Shown here: positions 18,090 to 26,709 of the stretch, one piece after another
Numbering within the stretch: the stretch's first letter is position 1
Layout: every line of letters starts with the position of its first letter
Assembly (NCBI RefSeq): GCF_004362515.1
Contig: NZ_SNXU01000001.1
Coordinates: 3,844,001 to 3,908,000 of the forward strand
Direction of reading: 5' to 3'
DNA from: Actinokineospora alba
GTDB lineage: Bacteria; Actinomycetota; Actinomycetes; Mycobacteriales; Pseudonocardiaceae
Length of the DNA stretch: 64,000 bases
Notes under the pieces: generated by a model
The model's input: the letters and a program-made list of their open reading frames with translations, nothing else
Database searches by the model: none
What the model was told of the DNA's origin: nothing
Position numbers and translations under genes: made by a program

Positions 18090-18833
18090 TCAGGCCGTCC
18101 GGAGGCTCGCCAACCGCGATTCGTCGTAGCGGTCCAACACCAGCTCGGCCACCTCGACGGCCGATCCGAGCGGCGCGGCGATGACGGCATCCGGGTCGAC
18201 GGCCCGAGCCTGGGCCGTCACGCGGTCCGGTAGCAGACCCGGCGCCAGGAACCAGGACGCGACGGCGATCCGCTCGGCTCCCCGCGCGCGCAGCGCGGCC
18301 ATGGCGGCGGGCACACCGGGTTCGGTTCCGGACGCGAAAGCGGTCCGCACGCCGGACCAGCCCATGACCCGGGCCCACCGGTCGGCCACCTCGTGCACCC
18401 GGGCGTTGGCGGGCGCGTGCGAGGACCCGGTCGCCGCGAGCACGACGCCCACGGCCGGATCATCAGGCAGCACACCGGTTTCGGCGAGCCTGCGCAACGC
18501 GGCGGCCTCCAGCCGGGCGTCCGGCCCGAGCACGTCCGACACGGTCACCGACAGCCTCGGCAGCCGCCCGCACGCCTCATCGATCAGCGCGGGCAGGTCG
18601 ACCCGGGCGTGGAAGGCCCGACCGAGCAACAGCGGCGACACCACGACCTCGCGGTGCCCTTCGCCGTGCAGTCGAGCCAGGACGTCGGTCAGCAGCGGGC
18701 TGGACAGATCCAGGAAGGCGCCGTGGACGTCCAGTTCCGGCCGCCGTGCGCGCACGACGTCGAGCAGCTCGGCGACCGTGGCGGCCGAGCGCGGGTCACG
18801 ACTGCCGTGCGCGACGGCGACCAGGGGTGTCAT
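18090..18833 (-). CDS. CbiX/sirohydrochlorin chelatase family protein
   Basis: A 247-aa product with two CbiX modules: LVAVAHGSRDPRSAATV at the start and ATGSSHAPANARVHEVAD at residue 130. The first module keeps the chelating His (AHGSRD) and a second His in the LLLGRAFHARVDLP loop. In this position it is probably the ferrochelatase making the siroheme that sulfite reductase needs, although cobalt chelation is possible for the family. It starts directly after the permease stop (TAGATG). M. tuberculosis places a similar gene after cysH. Confidence 0.85.
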   Translation of the reverse strand: MTPLVAVAHGSRDPRSAATVAELLDVVRARRPELDVHGAFLDLSSPLLTDVLARLHGEGHREVVVSPLLLGRAFHARVDLPALIDEACGRLPRLSVTVSDVLGPDARLEAAALRRLAETGVLPDDPAVGVVLAATGSSHAPANARVHEVADRWARVMGWSGVRTAFASGTEPGVPAAMAALRARGAERIAVASWFLAPGLLPDRVTAQARAVDPDAVIAAPLGSAVEVAELVLDRYDESRLASLRTA

Positions 18834-19718
18834 CTAGTGGGCGCCCGTCAGTCCGCGTGACCGCAGCACGGACCGCTCCAGCGGCCGGAACAGCAACAGC
18901 TCGATGCCGACACCGACGAAGAAGATCAGCAGGATGCCCGCCATGACCATCGACATGTCCGACAGCGCCATCCCGTTGTGCAGGTACTGCCCCAGGCCGA
19001 AGCCCAGCTGCGGCGAGGTCGCGATCAGCTCGGCGGCCATCAGCGAGCGCCAGGAGAACGCCCAGCCCTGCTTCATTCCCGCCAGATACCCGGGAAGTGC
19101 TGCGGGAAGCAGGATGTAGCGGGCGCTGTCGATCCGTCCCGCGCCGAGGACCTTGCCGACGCGCGGCAGGATCGGTGGTATCTGGTCGATTCCGGCGACG
19201 AGTCCATTCGCGATCGACGGCACCGCACCGAGCAGCACGACCGTGTAGATCGTGGCGTCGGTGAGGCCGAACCACAGCACCGCCGCGGGCACCCACGCCA
19301 CCGACGGCAGGCTCTGCAGACCCGAGATCAGCGGCCCGAAGGCCGCCCGGAAGAGCCGCACCTTGGCCAGCAGCAGCCCCAGCGGGGTCGCCACGGCCAG
19401 AGAGATCAGGAACCCGATGACGGCCCGGTGCACGGAGACCCAGAGGAACTCCCAGACCTGGCCGCTGTCGATCAGCGTCTGGATCTGGTCCCACACCGCC
19501 AGCGGCGCGGGCAGCTGGAATTCCGGCCAGATCGCCCGGGACCACAGGAACTGCCACAGCCCGACTATGGCGACGAGCGCCACGACCGGCGCCAGCACTT
19601 GGCGCAGCAGGTCGCGGCGGGCGGCACCGCGTGCGGTTCCGGCCGGGGTGTCGAGCGCGTCGAGTCCGGCCTCGACGGCGGCTTCGTCCTCACGCAGTTG
19701 CGTTTCATGCTGCGGCAT
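18834..19718 (-). CDS. ssuC: ABC transporter permease, SsuC/TauC type
   Basis: A 294-aa product. A charged N-terminus is followed by about six hydrophobic segments. The EAA loop region reads ALPGYLAGMKQGWAFSWRSL, and the sequence SVAWVPAAVLWFGLTDATIY is characteristic of nitrate/sulfonate/taurine permeases. It overlaps the ATPase gene by 14 nt. Within a sulfur operon an organosulfonate or similar sulfur compound is the likely substrate; nitrate and bicarbonate belong to the same family. Confidence 0.85.
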   Translation of the reverse strand: MPQHETQLREDEAAVEAGLDALDTPAGTARGAARRDLLRQVLAPVVALVAIVGLWQFLWSRAIWPEFQLPAPLAVWDQIQTLIDSGQVWEFLWVSVHRAVIGFLISLAVATPLGLLLAKVRLFRAAFGPLISGLQSLPSVAWVPAAVLWFGLTDATIYTVVLLGAVPSIANGLVAGIDQIPPILPRVGKVLGAGRIDSARYILLPAALPGYLAGMKQGWAFSWRSLMAAELIATSPQLGFGLGQYLHNGMALSDMSMVMAGILLIFFVGVGIELLLFRPLERSVLRSRGLTGAH

Positions 19719-20499
19719 GACTGCTGATCACCTCGCGCAGGCGGGCGTTGATCTCGTCGATGCGGGCGGACTCGGCGGCCTGCGACAGCCCGTCGACGTC
19801 CCATTCCTGCACGACCCGACCGGGCTTGGACGACAGCAGCACCACGCGCTGGCCAAGGCGGACGGCCTCACGCACGTCGTGGGTGACGAACACGACCGCC
19901 GTGCCCGTCGCCTTCCACACGCGCAGCAGCTCGCCCTGCAGGACGTCGCGGGTGATGGCGTCGAGCGCGGAGAACGGCTCGTCCATCAGCAGCAGCGAGG
20001 AGGCCTCGCCGCCGTTGCCGGAGATCGCCGACGCCAGCGCCCGGGCCAAGGCGACGCGCTGGCGCATGCCGCCGGACAGCTCGTGCGGGCGCTTGTCGCC
20101 CACGCCGCCCAGCCGCACCAGTTCCAGCAGCTCCAGCGTCTTGGTCTGCCGCTCCGCGCGCTTGACGCCCGCGAGCCGCAGCGGCAGCTCGATGTTGCGC
20201 GCGGCCGTCAGCCACGGCATGAGCGCCGCTTCCTGGAACATCACCGCGGGGCGGGTGGTGGTCAGCTCGATCGAGCCCGAGCTCGGCTTGTCCAGCTTCG
20301 CGATCAGGTTGAGCACGGTCGTCTTGCCGCAGCCGGACGCACCGAGGAGGCAGACGAACTCGCCGGGGGCGACCGTCAGGTCGATCCCGTCCAGCGCGGT
20401 CACGGCACGGGGACCGTGACCGAACGACTTGCGGACTCCGCTGAGTCGTACGGCGGCGTCGATAGCGGTGGGCACGGGTGCCTCAAGCGTCGCGGTCAT
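19705..20499 (-). CDS. ssuB: ABC transporter ATPase, SsuB/TauB type
   Basis: A 264-aa product from ATG 20499, which has GAGGAC upstream; ATG 20529, abutting the previous stop, would add ten residues. Walker A is LLGASGCGKTTV, signature LSGGMRQRVALARAL, Walker B SLLLMDEPFSALD, and the H-loop VFVTHDVREA. It energises the adjacent permease. The order substrate-binding protein, ATPase, permease is that of ssu/tau transporters. Confidence 0.9.
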   Translation of the reverse strand: MTATLEAPVPTAIDAAVRLSGVRKSFGHGPRAVTALDGIDLTVAPGEFVCLLGASGCGKTTVLNLIAKLDKPSSGSIELTTTRPAVMFQEAALMPWLTAARNIELPLRLAGVKRAERQTKTLELLELVRLGGVGDKRPHELSGGMRQRVALARALASAISGNGGEASSLLLMDEPFSALDAITRDVLQGELLRVWKATGTAVVFVTHDVREAVRLGQRVVLLSSKPGRVVQEWDVDGLSQAAESARIDEINARLREVISSHAAA

Positions 20500-20529
20500 C
20501 GTCCTCGCCTGCCTTCCTCGGTTGTCCAT

Positions 20530-21600
20530 CTACTTCTTGTCCAGGCCTGCTGCGTCAGCCGCGGGCTTGCCCGCCGCCTTGAGCACCGCGTTGAGCGCGG
20601 TCAGGTCGACGAACCCGGCGAGGTCGGTCTCCTTGGGCGCGACGCCCGCGGTGACCGCGTCCTTCGACAGCTGCGGGAAGGTGCCCGCGAGCGGGTCCGG
20701 GTTCAGCTCGATCGAGGTGAACGCGCGGTCGATCACCGGTGCGGCCAGACCCTTGCCGGTCAGCGACTGCAGTTGCGTGTTGACGGCCGTCTTGGCGCCC
20801 GCCACGTCGGTCTTGGCGAAGTCGTTGGCGGCGAGCAGGCCGCGCAGCAGTGCCTGCACGGTCTGCGGGTGGTCCTTGAGGAACTGGGTGCGGACCAGCA
20901 GGACCGTGGTCGGGAACTTGCCGTCCTTCCACAGGTCCTTCTCGTCGATCAGGACCTTGGCGCCCGCGTCGAGGACCAGCCGCGAGGACCACGGCTCGGG
21001 CAGCCAAGCCGCCTGCACCTCGCCCTTCTTGAACGCGTCGAAGGTCTGCGGGTTCTCCCGGTTGGTCACCTGGACCTTGTCCTCGAGACCCTTCTCGACC
21101 AGCCACTTCTTCAGCGAGACGTCCTGCGTGTTGCCCAGCGCCGGGGTGACGACGGTCTTGCCTGCCAGGTCCTCGGGCTTGGTGATGTCGCCGCTCACGA
21201 CGAGCTGCGCACCACCCGACGTGCCGCCCGCGATCAACCGGACCGCCTCGCCGTTCGACTTGGCGAAGGCGTTGATCGCCGGGCCGGAGCCGATGAAGCC
21301 CGCGTCCAGCGAGCCGCCGAGGAACGCACTGACCTCGGTCGGGCCGTCGTTGAACTTGGTCGGGACGAGCTTGGTGTTGCCCAGTTCCTTGGCGAACAGG
21401 CCCTTCTCCAGGCCGATCAGCGCCGAGGCGTGCGTGACGTTCGGGAAGAAGCCCAGCCGCAGTTCGGCTGCGGGGCCCTTGTCCGTGCTCGGTCCGTCCG
21501 CCGCGGCGTCCTTCGGTCCTTCGGTGCGGGAGCAAGCGGCGGCGAGGAGGGAGAGAGCGACTGTTCCGGCCAGTGCGAGTCGGGACAAGCGGGTCTTCAC
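20530..21600 (-). CDS. ssuA: ABC transporter substrate-binding lipoprotein, SsuA/TauA type
   Basis: A 356-aa product from GTG 21600 with lipobox LLAAAC (Cys23). The mature part begins ELRLGFFPNVTHASALIGLE and has FIGSGPAINAFAKSNG and AWLPEPWSSRLVLDAGAKVL, the two-lobed NMT1/SsuA pattern. It captures substrate outside the membrane for the SsuB/SsuC pair. It lies 28 nt after cysN in the same direction and is therefore probably co-transcribed with the assimilation genes. Confidence 0.9.
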   Translation of the reverse strand: MKTRLSRLALAGTVALSLLAAACSRTEGPKDAAADGPSTDKGPAAELRLGFFPNVTHASALIGLEKGLFAKELGNTKLVPTKFNDGPTEVSAFLGGSLDAGFIGSGPAINAFAKSNGEAVRLIAGGTSGGAQLVVSGDITKPEDLAGKTVVTPALGNTQDVSLKKWLVEKGLEDKVQVTNRENPQTFDAFKKGEVQAAWLPEPWSSRLVLDAGAKVLIDEKDLWKDGKFPTTVLLVRTQFLKDHPQTVQALLRGLLAANDFAKTDVAGAKTAVNTQLQSLTGKGLAAPVIDRAFTSIELNPDPLAGTFPQLSKDAVTAGVAPKETDLAGFVDLTALNAVLKAAGKPAADAAGLDKK

Positions 21601-21628
21601 GGTAGGGCCCTTTCGGTGGGGGAGGGGT

Positions 21629-22951
21629 TTACGGACCGGGCGAGACGGCGGCGTTACCGCCGCCGGTACAGCTCGGGTCCGTCTCCAGTGCCGACAGGCC
21701 TGCCCCGACAAGGCCGGCCGCGAGGGTGGAACCGTCCGCCGCGTCGATCACCAGGAAGGCCCCGGTGCGCCGGTTGACGGAGTAGTCGTCGACCGGCAGC
21801 GGCTCGGCGGTGCGGATGGTCACCTGCCCGATCTCGTTGAGCTGCAACGCGTCGGGAGTGGCCACAGTGGACAGCTTCTGCTCGTCGAACCGGGCGTGCA
21901 GGTCGGCGACGATGGCCTGGACCGTGCTCGCGCCGTGCTTGACCAGCACCCGCGCACCCGGCTTCAGCGCCTTCTCCGACAGCCACGCCAGGGTCGCGTC
22001 GAACTCGTCGGTGACCGCGGGCGCGTCGACCGCCGCGGCGATGAGGTCGCCCCGGGAGATGTCGATCTCGTCGGCCAGCACCAGCGTCACCGAGCGACCG
22101 GCCTCGGCCTCGTCCAGCTCACCGTCGTGCGTGTCGATCCGCGCGACCGTCGTGCGGAGACCGGCCGGGAGGACGACGATCTCGTCGCCCTTGGTGACCG
22201 TGCCCGCCGCGACCAGGCCCGCGTAGCCGCGGTAGTCGGTGTGCTCGGCGGTGTTCGTGCGTATCACGTACTGCACGGGGAAGCGGAACGGGACGTGGTG
22301 CGGGTCGGGCTCGACCGGCACGTTCTCCAAGTGCTCCAACAGGGTCGGGCCGGAGTACCACGGCGTGTGCGCGGACCGGTCCACGACGTTGTCGCCGACC
22401 AGCGCCGACACCGGGATCGACAGCACGGAACCGATCGGGTAGCCCAGGGCCGTGGCGTGGTCGGTGAACTCCTTGGCGATGACCTCGAAGATGCCCTCGT
22501 CGTAGTCCACCAGGTCGATCTTGTTGACCGCCAGCACCAGCTGCGGCACACCCAGCAGCGCCAACACGGCCGCGTGCCTGCGGGTCTGCTCCAGGACACC
22601 CTTGCGCGCGTCGACCAGCAGCACCGCGAGCTGCGCGGTGGACGCGCCGGTCACGGTGTTGCGGGTGTACTGCACGTGCCCGGGGGTGTCGGCGAGCACG
22701 AAGGACCGCTTGGGCGTGGCGAAGTAGCGGTACGCCACGTCGATGGTGATGCCCTGCTCACGCTCGCTGCGCAGGCCGTCGACCAGCAGTGACAGGTCCG
22801 GGGTGGACAGTCCCTTGTCGACGCTCGCGCGGTGCACGGCGTCGAGGGTGTCGGCCAGGACCGACTTGGTGTCGTAGAGCAGACGCCCAACCAACGTGGA
22901 CTTACCGTCATCCACACTTCCGGCGGTGGCAAGCCTAAGAAGATCGCTCAT
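21629..22951 (-). CDS. cysN: Sulfate adenylyltransferase subunit 1 (CysN GTPase)
   Basis: A 440-aa product: GTP-binding motifs TAGSVDDGKSTLVGRLLY, ADTPGHVQYTRN and AVNKIDLVDYDEG, followed by EF-Tu-like beta-barrel domains. It couples GTP hydrolysis to APS formation by CysD. It has no fused APS kinase (CysC) domain and no cysC is visible nearby, fitting direct reduction of APS. The start overlaps the cysD stop by one base. Confidence 0.95.
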   Translation of the reverse strand: MSDLLRLATAGSVDDGKSTLVGRLLYDTKSVLADTLDAVHRASVDKGLSTPDLSLLVDGLRSEREQGITIDVAYRYFATPKRSFVLADTPGHVQYTRNTVTGASTAQLAVLLVDARKGVLEQTRRHAAVLALLGVPQLVLAVNKIDLVDYDEGIFEVIAKEFTDHATALGYPIGSVLSIPVSALVGDNVVDRSAHTPWYSGPTLLEHLENVPVEPDPHHVPFRFPVQYVIRTNTAEHTDYRGYAGLVAAGTVTKGDEIVVLPAGLRTTVARIDTHDGELDEAEAGRSVTLVLADEIDISRGDLIAAAVDAPAVTDEFDATLAWLSEKALKPGARVLVKHGASTVQAIVADLHARFDEQKLSTVATPDALQLNEIGQVTIRTAEPLPVDDYSVNRRTGAFLVIDAADGSTLAAGLVGAGLSALETDPSCTGGGNAAVSPGP

Positions 22952-23853
22952 CAGAAGTAGCCCTCTCGCTTGCGGTCTTCCATGGCTGCCTCGGAAAGGC
23001 GGTCGTCGGCGCGGGTGGCGCCGCGTTCGGTGAGCCGGGACGCGGACACCTCGGCGATGACAGCTTCGATGTCGGCGGCGTCGGACCGGATGGCGCCGGT
23101 GCACGAGCCGTCGCCGACCGTGCGGTACCGGACCGTCAACTCCTCAACGGTCTCGTCCGCGTTCGGCCCGAACCACGGGCCGGCGGTCAGCCACATGCCG
23201 TCGCGCTGGAACACCTCGCGCTGGTGGGCGTAGTAGATCGACGGCAGGTCGATGTTCTCGCGCTGGATGTAGCGCCACACATCGAGTTCGGTCCAGTTCG
23301 ACAGCGGGAACACCCGGACATGCTCTCCCGCGCGGTGCCTGCCGTTGTACAGGTTCCACAGTTCGGGACGCTGCCTGCGCGGCTCCCACTGGCCGAACGA
23401 GTTGCGCAGGCTGAAGATCCGCTCCTTGGCCCGCGCCCGCTCCTCGTCACGCCTACCGCCGCCGAAGACCGCGTCGAACTTGTTGCTGGTGATGGAATCC
23501 AGCAGCGGCACGGTCTGCAGCGGGTTGCGCGTCCCGTCGGGGCGCTCCTCGAGCCGACCGTCGTCGATGAAGTCCTGCACGCTGGCCACGACCAGGCGCA
23601 GGCCGTAGCGCTCCACGGTGCGGTCGCGGAACTCGATGACCTCGTCGAGGTTGTGCCCGGTGTCCACGTGCAGCAGCGGGAACGGCACCGGCGCGGGCCA
23701 GAACGCCTTGACCGCCAGGTGCAGCAGGACAGTGGAGTCCTTGCCGCCGGAGAAAAGAATCACCGGCCGGTCGAACTCGCCCGCGACCTCGCGGAAGATG
23801 TGGATCGCCTCGGACTCGAGGCGATCGAGTGCGTCAAGTGTCTGTGTAGTCAT
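22951..23853 (-). CDS. cysD: Sulfate adenylyltransferase subunit 2 (CysD)
   Basis: A 300-aa product. It contains the PP-loop ILFSGGKDSTVLLHLA, the IFGGGRRDEE-type substrate segment (VFGGGRRDEERARAKER) and the ending DRLSEAAMEDRKREGYF, standard for CysD. It uses ATP to adenylate sulfate to APS with CysN. It lies 6 nt after cysH. Confidence 0.97.
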   Translation of the reverse strand: MTTQTLDALDRLESEAIHIFREVAGEFDRPVILFSGGKDSTVLLHLAVKAFWPAPVPFPLLHVDTGHNLDEVIEFRDRTVERYGLRLVVASVQDFIDDGRLEERPDGTRNPLQTVPLLDSITSNKFDAVFGGGRRDEERARAKERIFSLRNSFGQWEPRRQRPELWNLYNGRHRAGEHVRVFPLSNWTELDVWRYIQRENIDLPSIYYAHQREVFQRDGMWLTAGPWFGPNADETVEELTVRYRTVGDGSCTGAIRSDAADIEAVIAEVSASRLTERGATRADDRLSEAAMEDRKREGYF

Positions 23854-23859
23854 GATCCC

Positions 23860-24543
23860 TTACCCGTGCAATCCGCACTCGGTCTTCGACTGGCCCGCCC
23901 AGCGGCCACTGCGCGCGTCCTCGCCCGGCTTCGGCAACGAGGTGCACGGCGCGCACCCGATCGACAGATAGCCGATGCTCACCAAGGGGTTCTCCAGGAT
24001 CCCGTGGTCGGCGATGTAGCCGTTGAACTTCTCGTCCGACCACGCCGCGATCGGGTTGATCTTCACCAGGTTGTTCCGGTCGTCCCACTGCACGATCGGC
24101 GTGTTCGCCCGCGTCGGCGCGTCCACCCGGCGCACACCGGTCACCCAGGCGTCATACCCCGCAAGGGTTTTCTGCAGCGGCACGACCTTGCGCAGGAAGC
24201 AGCACTGGGTCGGGTCGGTCTTGTTCAGCAGGCCGAACTCGGCTTCCTGGTCGGCAACCGACTGCTCGGCCTCGGCGTTGACGATCCGGACCTCCGGGTA
24301 CACCGCCGCCACCGCGTCGCGGGTGCCGATGGTCTCGGGGAAGTGGTAGCCGGTCTCCAGAAACAGGATGTCGATCTCGCGCTTCGCCTGGTAGGCCAGG
24401 TCGATCAGCACCGCGTCCTGCATGTTGGACGCGACGATGAAGCGGTCGCCGAAGGTGTCCCGGGTCCAGGCCAGCGCTTCCTCAGCGGAGACCTCGGCCA
24501 GCTCCTTCTCGGCCCACTGGGCGAGTTTCTTCAACTCGGTCAT
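23860..24543 (-). CDS. cysH: APS (adenylylsulfate) reductase, 4Fe-4S type CysH
   Basis: A 227-aa product. Paired cysteines TQCCFLRKV and IGCAPCT, which bind a 4Fe-4S cluster, mark it as an APS rather than a PAPS reductase. The C-terminal ECGLHG carries the catalytic Cys that forms the S-sulfocysteine intermediate. It makes sulfite for the sulfite reductase encoded upstream. The start overlaps the stop of the 52-aa zinc-ribbon gene (AATGA). Confidence 0.95.
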   Translation of the reverse strand: MTELKKLAQWAEKELAEVSAEEALAWTRDTFGDRFIVASNMQDAVLIDLAYQAKREIDILFLETGYHFPETIGTRDAVAAVYPEVRIVNAEAEQSVADQEAEFGLLNKTDPTQCCFLRKVVPLQKTLAGYDAWVTGVRRVDAPTRANTPIVQWDDRNNLVKINPIAAWSDEKFNGYIADHGILENPLVSIGYLSIGCAPCTSLPKPGEDARSGRWAGQSKTECGLHG

Positions 24544-24698
24544 TTCGCAACCCCCTGTGGCAGGTTCAACCCGACGAACTTGACCGTGAACACGCGCCTG
24601 CAACTCGCGCAGAGCCAAGCCGACTGCGGCTCCTCCTGCGGGCGAAGATCTTCATCGCCGCAGTAGGGGCAGTGGAACGGCGTCGCGCGCTCGGTCAT
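24540..24698 (-). CDS. 52-aa two-CxxC zinc-ribbon protein inside sulfur operon
   Basis: ATG 24698 lies inside the sir stop (ATGA overlap) and the TGA overlaps the cysH ATG. Two metal knuckles are present: HCPYCGDEDLR and LCASCRRVF, followed by TVKFVGLNLP. The spacing fits a rubredoxin-like or zinc-ribbon fold. Four-nucleotide overlaps at both ends imply co-translation with sir and cysH in fixed ratio. Its function is unknown; a role in electron delivery or assembly of the two iron-sulfur enzymes is inference. Confidence 0.85.
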   Translation of the reverse strand: MTERATPFHCPYCGDEDLRPQEEPQSAWLCASCRRVFTVKFVGLNLPQGVAK

Positions 24699-26392
24699 CG
24701 CAAGTCACCCTCATCCGCGCGGGTGACCCACTGGGCGAACCGCTCGTCCTGCTCGCGCTTGGCGACGAAGTTGCGGACCACGCGCTCGACGTAGTCCGGC
24801 AGCTCGGTCGCGGTGACCTTGTGGCCACGCAGCTTGCGGCCGAAGCCCGCGTCGAGCCCGAGCCCGCCGCCGAGGTGCACCTGGAAACCCTCGACCTGGG
24901 CGCCGTCGTCGTCGGTCACGATCTGGCCCTTGAGGCCGATGTCCGCGGTCTGGATGCGGGCACACGAGTTGGGGCAGCCGTTGATGTGCACCGAGATCGG
25001 GGCGGTGATGCCATCGGTGATGTCGGTGAGCCGGGTCTCCAGCTTGGCGACCAGGTCCATCGCCCGGTCCTTGGTGTTGACGATCGCCAGCTTGCAGAAC
25101 TCGATGCCGGTGCACGCCATCACGCCGCGCCGCCACACCGACGGCTCGGTCTGCAGACCCAGCTTGGCCAGCTCCGTCTGCAGCGCCGCGACCTCGTCCT
25201 CGGGAACGTCGAGCACGACCAGCTTCTGCTGCGGGGTGAAGGTGACCCGGTTCGACCCGGCGCGCTCGGCGGCCTTCGCCACCTCGACCAGCACCGAACC
25301 CGACACCCGGCCGACGACCGGGGCGGCGCCGACGTAGAACTTGCCGTCCTTCTGCTTGTGCACGCCCACGTGGTCATAGGGGACCGCGGGGACCTCGGGC
25401 GCGGGGCCGTCGATCATCTTGCGGTTGAGGTACTTCTCCTCCATGACCTCACGGAACTTCGCCGCGCCCCAGTCCTTGACCAGGAACTTGATGCGCGCGC
25501 GGTGACGCAGGCGGCGGTAGCCGTAGTCACGGAAGACGCTGATCACCGCGCCGTAGACGTCGGCCACCTCGTCGAGCGGCACCCACGCGCCGAGACGCTG
25601 GCCGATCATCGGGTTGGTGGACAGGCCGCCACCGACCCAGACGTCGAAGCCGGGGCCGTGCTCGGGGTGGTTGACACCGACGAACGCGACGTCGTGGATC
25701 TCGTGCGCCACGTCCGGCAGCCCGGAAACGGCCGACTTGAACTTGCGCGGCAGGTTCGAGAACGCCTTGTCGCCGATGAAGCGGCGCTTGATCTCCTCGA
25801 TGGCGGGGGTGCCGTCGATGATCTCTTCCTCGGCGATCCCGGCGACCGGCGAGCCCAGGATGACGCGCGGGCTGTCGCCGCAGGCCTCCATCGTGGTCAG
25901 GCCCGCGCTCTCGAGCTTGTTCCAGATCGTGGGCATGTCCTCGACCCGGATCCAGTGGTACTGGATGTTCTGCCGGTCGGTGATGTCGGCGGTGTCGCGG
26001 GCGTAGGTCTGCGACACCTCACCGATCACCGCGAGCTGCTGGGTGGTGACCGCGCCGCCGTCGATGCGGATGCGGAGCATGAAGTACTCGTCGTCGAGCT
26101 CTTCGGGTTCGAGAGTCGCGGTGCGGCCGCTGTCGATCCCCGGCTTGCGCTGGGTGTAGAGGCCGTACCAGCGGAAACGTCCCCGCAGGTCGCCCGGGTC
26201 GATGCTGTCGAAGCCACCGTGGGCGTAGATGTTGACGATGCGGTCCCGCACGTGCAGCGGGTTGTCGTCCTTCTTGGCGCGCTCGTTCGGATTCAGCGGC
26301 TCGCGGTAGCCGAGCGCCCATTGCCCCTCACCCCGGCGGGCCTTGGGGCGGGCCGGGGTTGAAGTGGTCGACTCCGTGGTGGTGGGAGACAC
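24695..26392 (-). CDS. sir: Ferredoxin-dependent sulfite reductase (siroheme)
   Basis: A 565-aa product with GTG start after AGAGGA. Two repeated ferrite-reductase halves are visible. The cluster/siroheme ligands are VMACTGIEFCKLAI and HINGCPNSCAR, four cysteines, and the second-half motif DVWVGGGLSTNPMIGQRLG is typical. It reduces sulfite to sulfide; nitrite reductase of the same family is excluded mainly by context with cysHDN. It is the first enzyme gene after a leader peptide and candidate attenuator. Confidence 0.95.
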   Translation of the reverse strand: MSPTTTESTTSTPARPKARRGEGQWALGYREPLNPNERAKKDDNPLHVRDRIVNIYAHGGFDSIDPGDLRGRFRWYGLYTQRKPGIDSGRTATLEPEELDDEYFMLRIRIDGGAVTTQQLAVIGEVSQTYARDTADITDRQNIQYHWIRVEDMPTIWNKLESAGLTTMEACGDSPRVILGSPVAGIAEEEIIDGTPAIEEIKRRFIGDKAFSNLPRKFKSAVSGLPDVAHEIHDVAFVGVNHPEHGPGFDVWVGGGLSTNPMIGQRLGAWVPLDEVADVYGAVISVFRDYGYRRLRHRARIKFLVKDWGAAKFREVMEEKYLNRKMIDGPAPEVPAVPYDHVGVHKQKDGKFYVGAAPVVGRVSGSVLVEVAKAAERAGSNRVTFTPQQKLVVLDVPEDEVAALQTELAKLGLQTEPSVWRRGVMACTGIEFCKLAIVNTKDRAMDLVAKLETRLTDITDGITAPISVHINGCPNSCARIQTADIGLKGQIVTDDDGAQVEGFQVHLGGGLGLDAGFGRKLRGHKVTATELPDYVERVVRNFVAKREQDERFAQWVTRADEGDLR

Positions 26393-26405
26393 CGGCTGTC
26401 CTCTA

Positions 26406-26439
26406 GGGTCGGGGCGCTCGAGCGCACCGTCACGGACCC
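26406..26439 (-). promoter_or_regulatory. Candidate attenuator hairpin between leader peptide and sir
   Basis: Read leftward, GGGTC and GACCC enclose the self-complementary GCGCTCGAGCGC (26414-26425). The structure lies between the leader-peptide stop (26504) and the sir GTG (26392), the right place for a structure that responds to ribosome position on the leader. Pairing is short and was judged by eye. Confidence 0.4.
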
Positions 26440-26503
26440 CGGAGATCAGAGGGGCTCAGCGGCGCGTCCGACGCCTGCTGAATTCGAGATAGGCGACGAC
26501 GGG

Positions 26504-26590
26504 TCAGGTGTACCGACGGCACATCGCGCTGGAGACGCGACGGAGGTCGACGTGGCGGCGGGCCACCAGGAAGACTTCGGTCGCTGACAT
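26504..26590 (-). CDS. Putative 28-aa leader peptide of the sulfur operon
   Basis: MSATEVFLVA is followed by RRHVDLRRVSSAMCRR and two residues. The R-R-H-V-D-L-x-R-V-x-S-A-x-C-R core is one I know from short actinobacterial ORFs labelled putative leader peptide, often ahead of sulfur and transporter genes. A single Cys codon near the end would let ribosomes sense charged tRNA-Cys. It ends 111 nt before sir. Mycobacterial sulfur genes are known to use cysteine-rich upstream ORFs; equivalence here is inference. Confidence 0.7.
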   Translation of the reverse strand: MSATEVFLVARRHVDLRRVSSAMCRRYT

Positions 26591-26709
26591 GGGTCCAGAG
26601 TCCCACGCGTCCACGGTGTGGTCCACCTCCATCCGCATGCTGGGACGGACGTCACGCGGTTCTCCCTGCCGGAATAAATCCCTGCTAGGGAGCCTGGGAG
26701 GATGGTGGC

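Noticed and set aside
17908..18129. 73-aa rightward ORF in the gap before the chelatase gene
   Set aside because: No ribosome site, His/Pro/Arg-rich translation, and overlaps a hairpin and the end of the chelatase gene.
19252..22792. Rightward frames of 841 and 787 aa across the sulfur operon
   Set aside because: They run opposite to ssuC, ssuB, ssuA and cysN, all of which have clear motifs and coupled starts.
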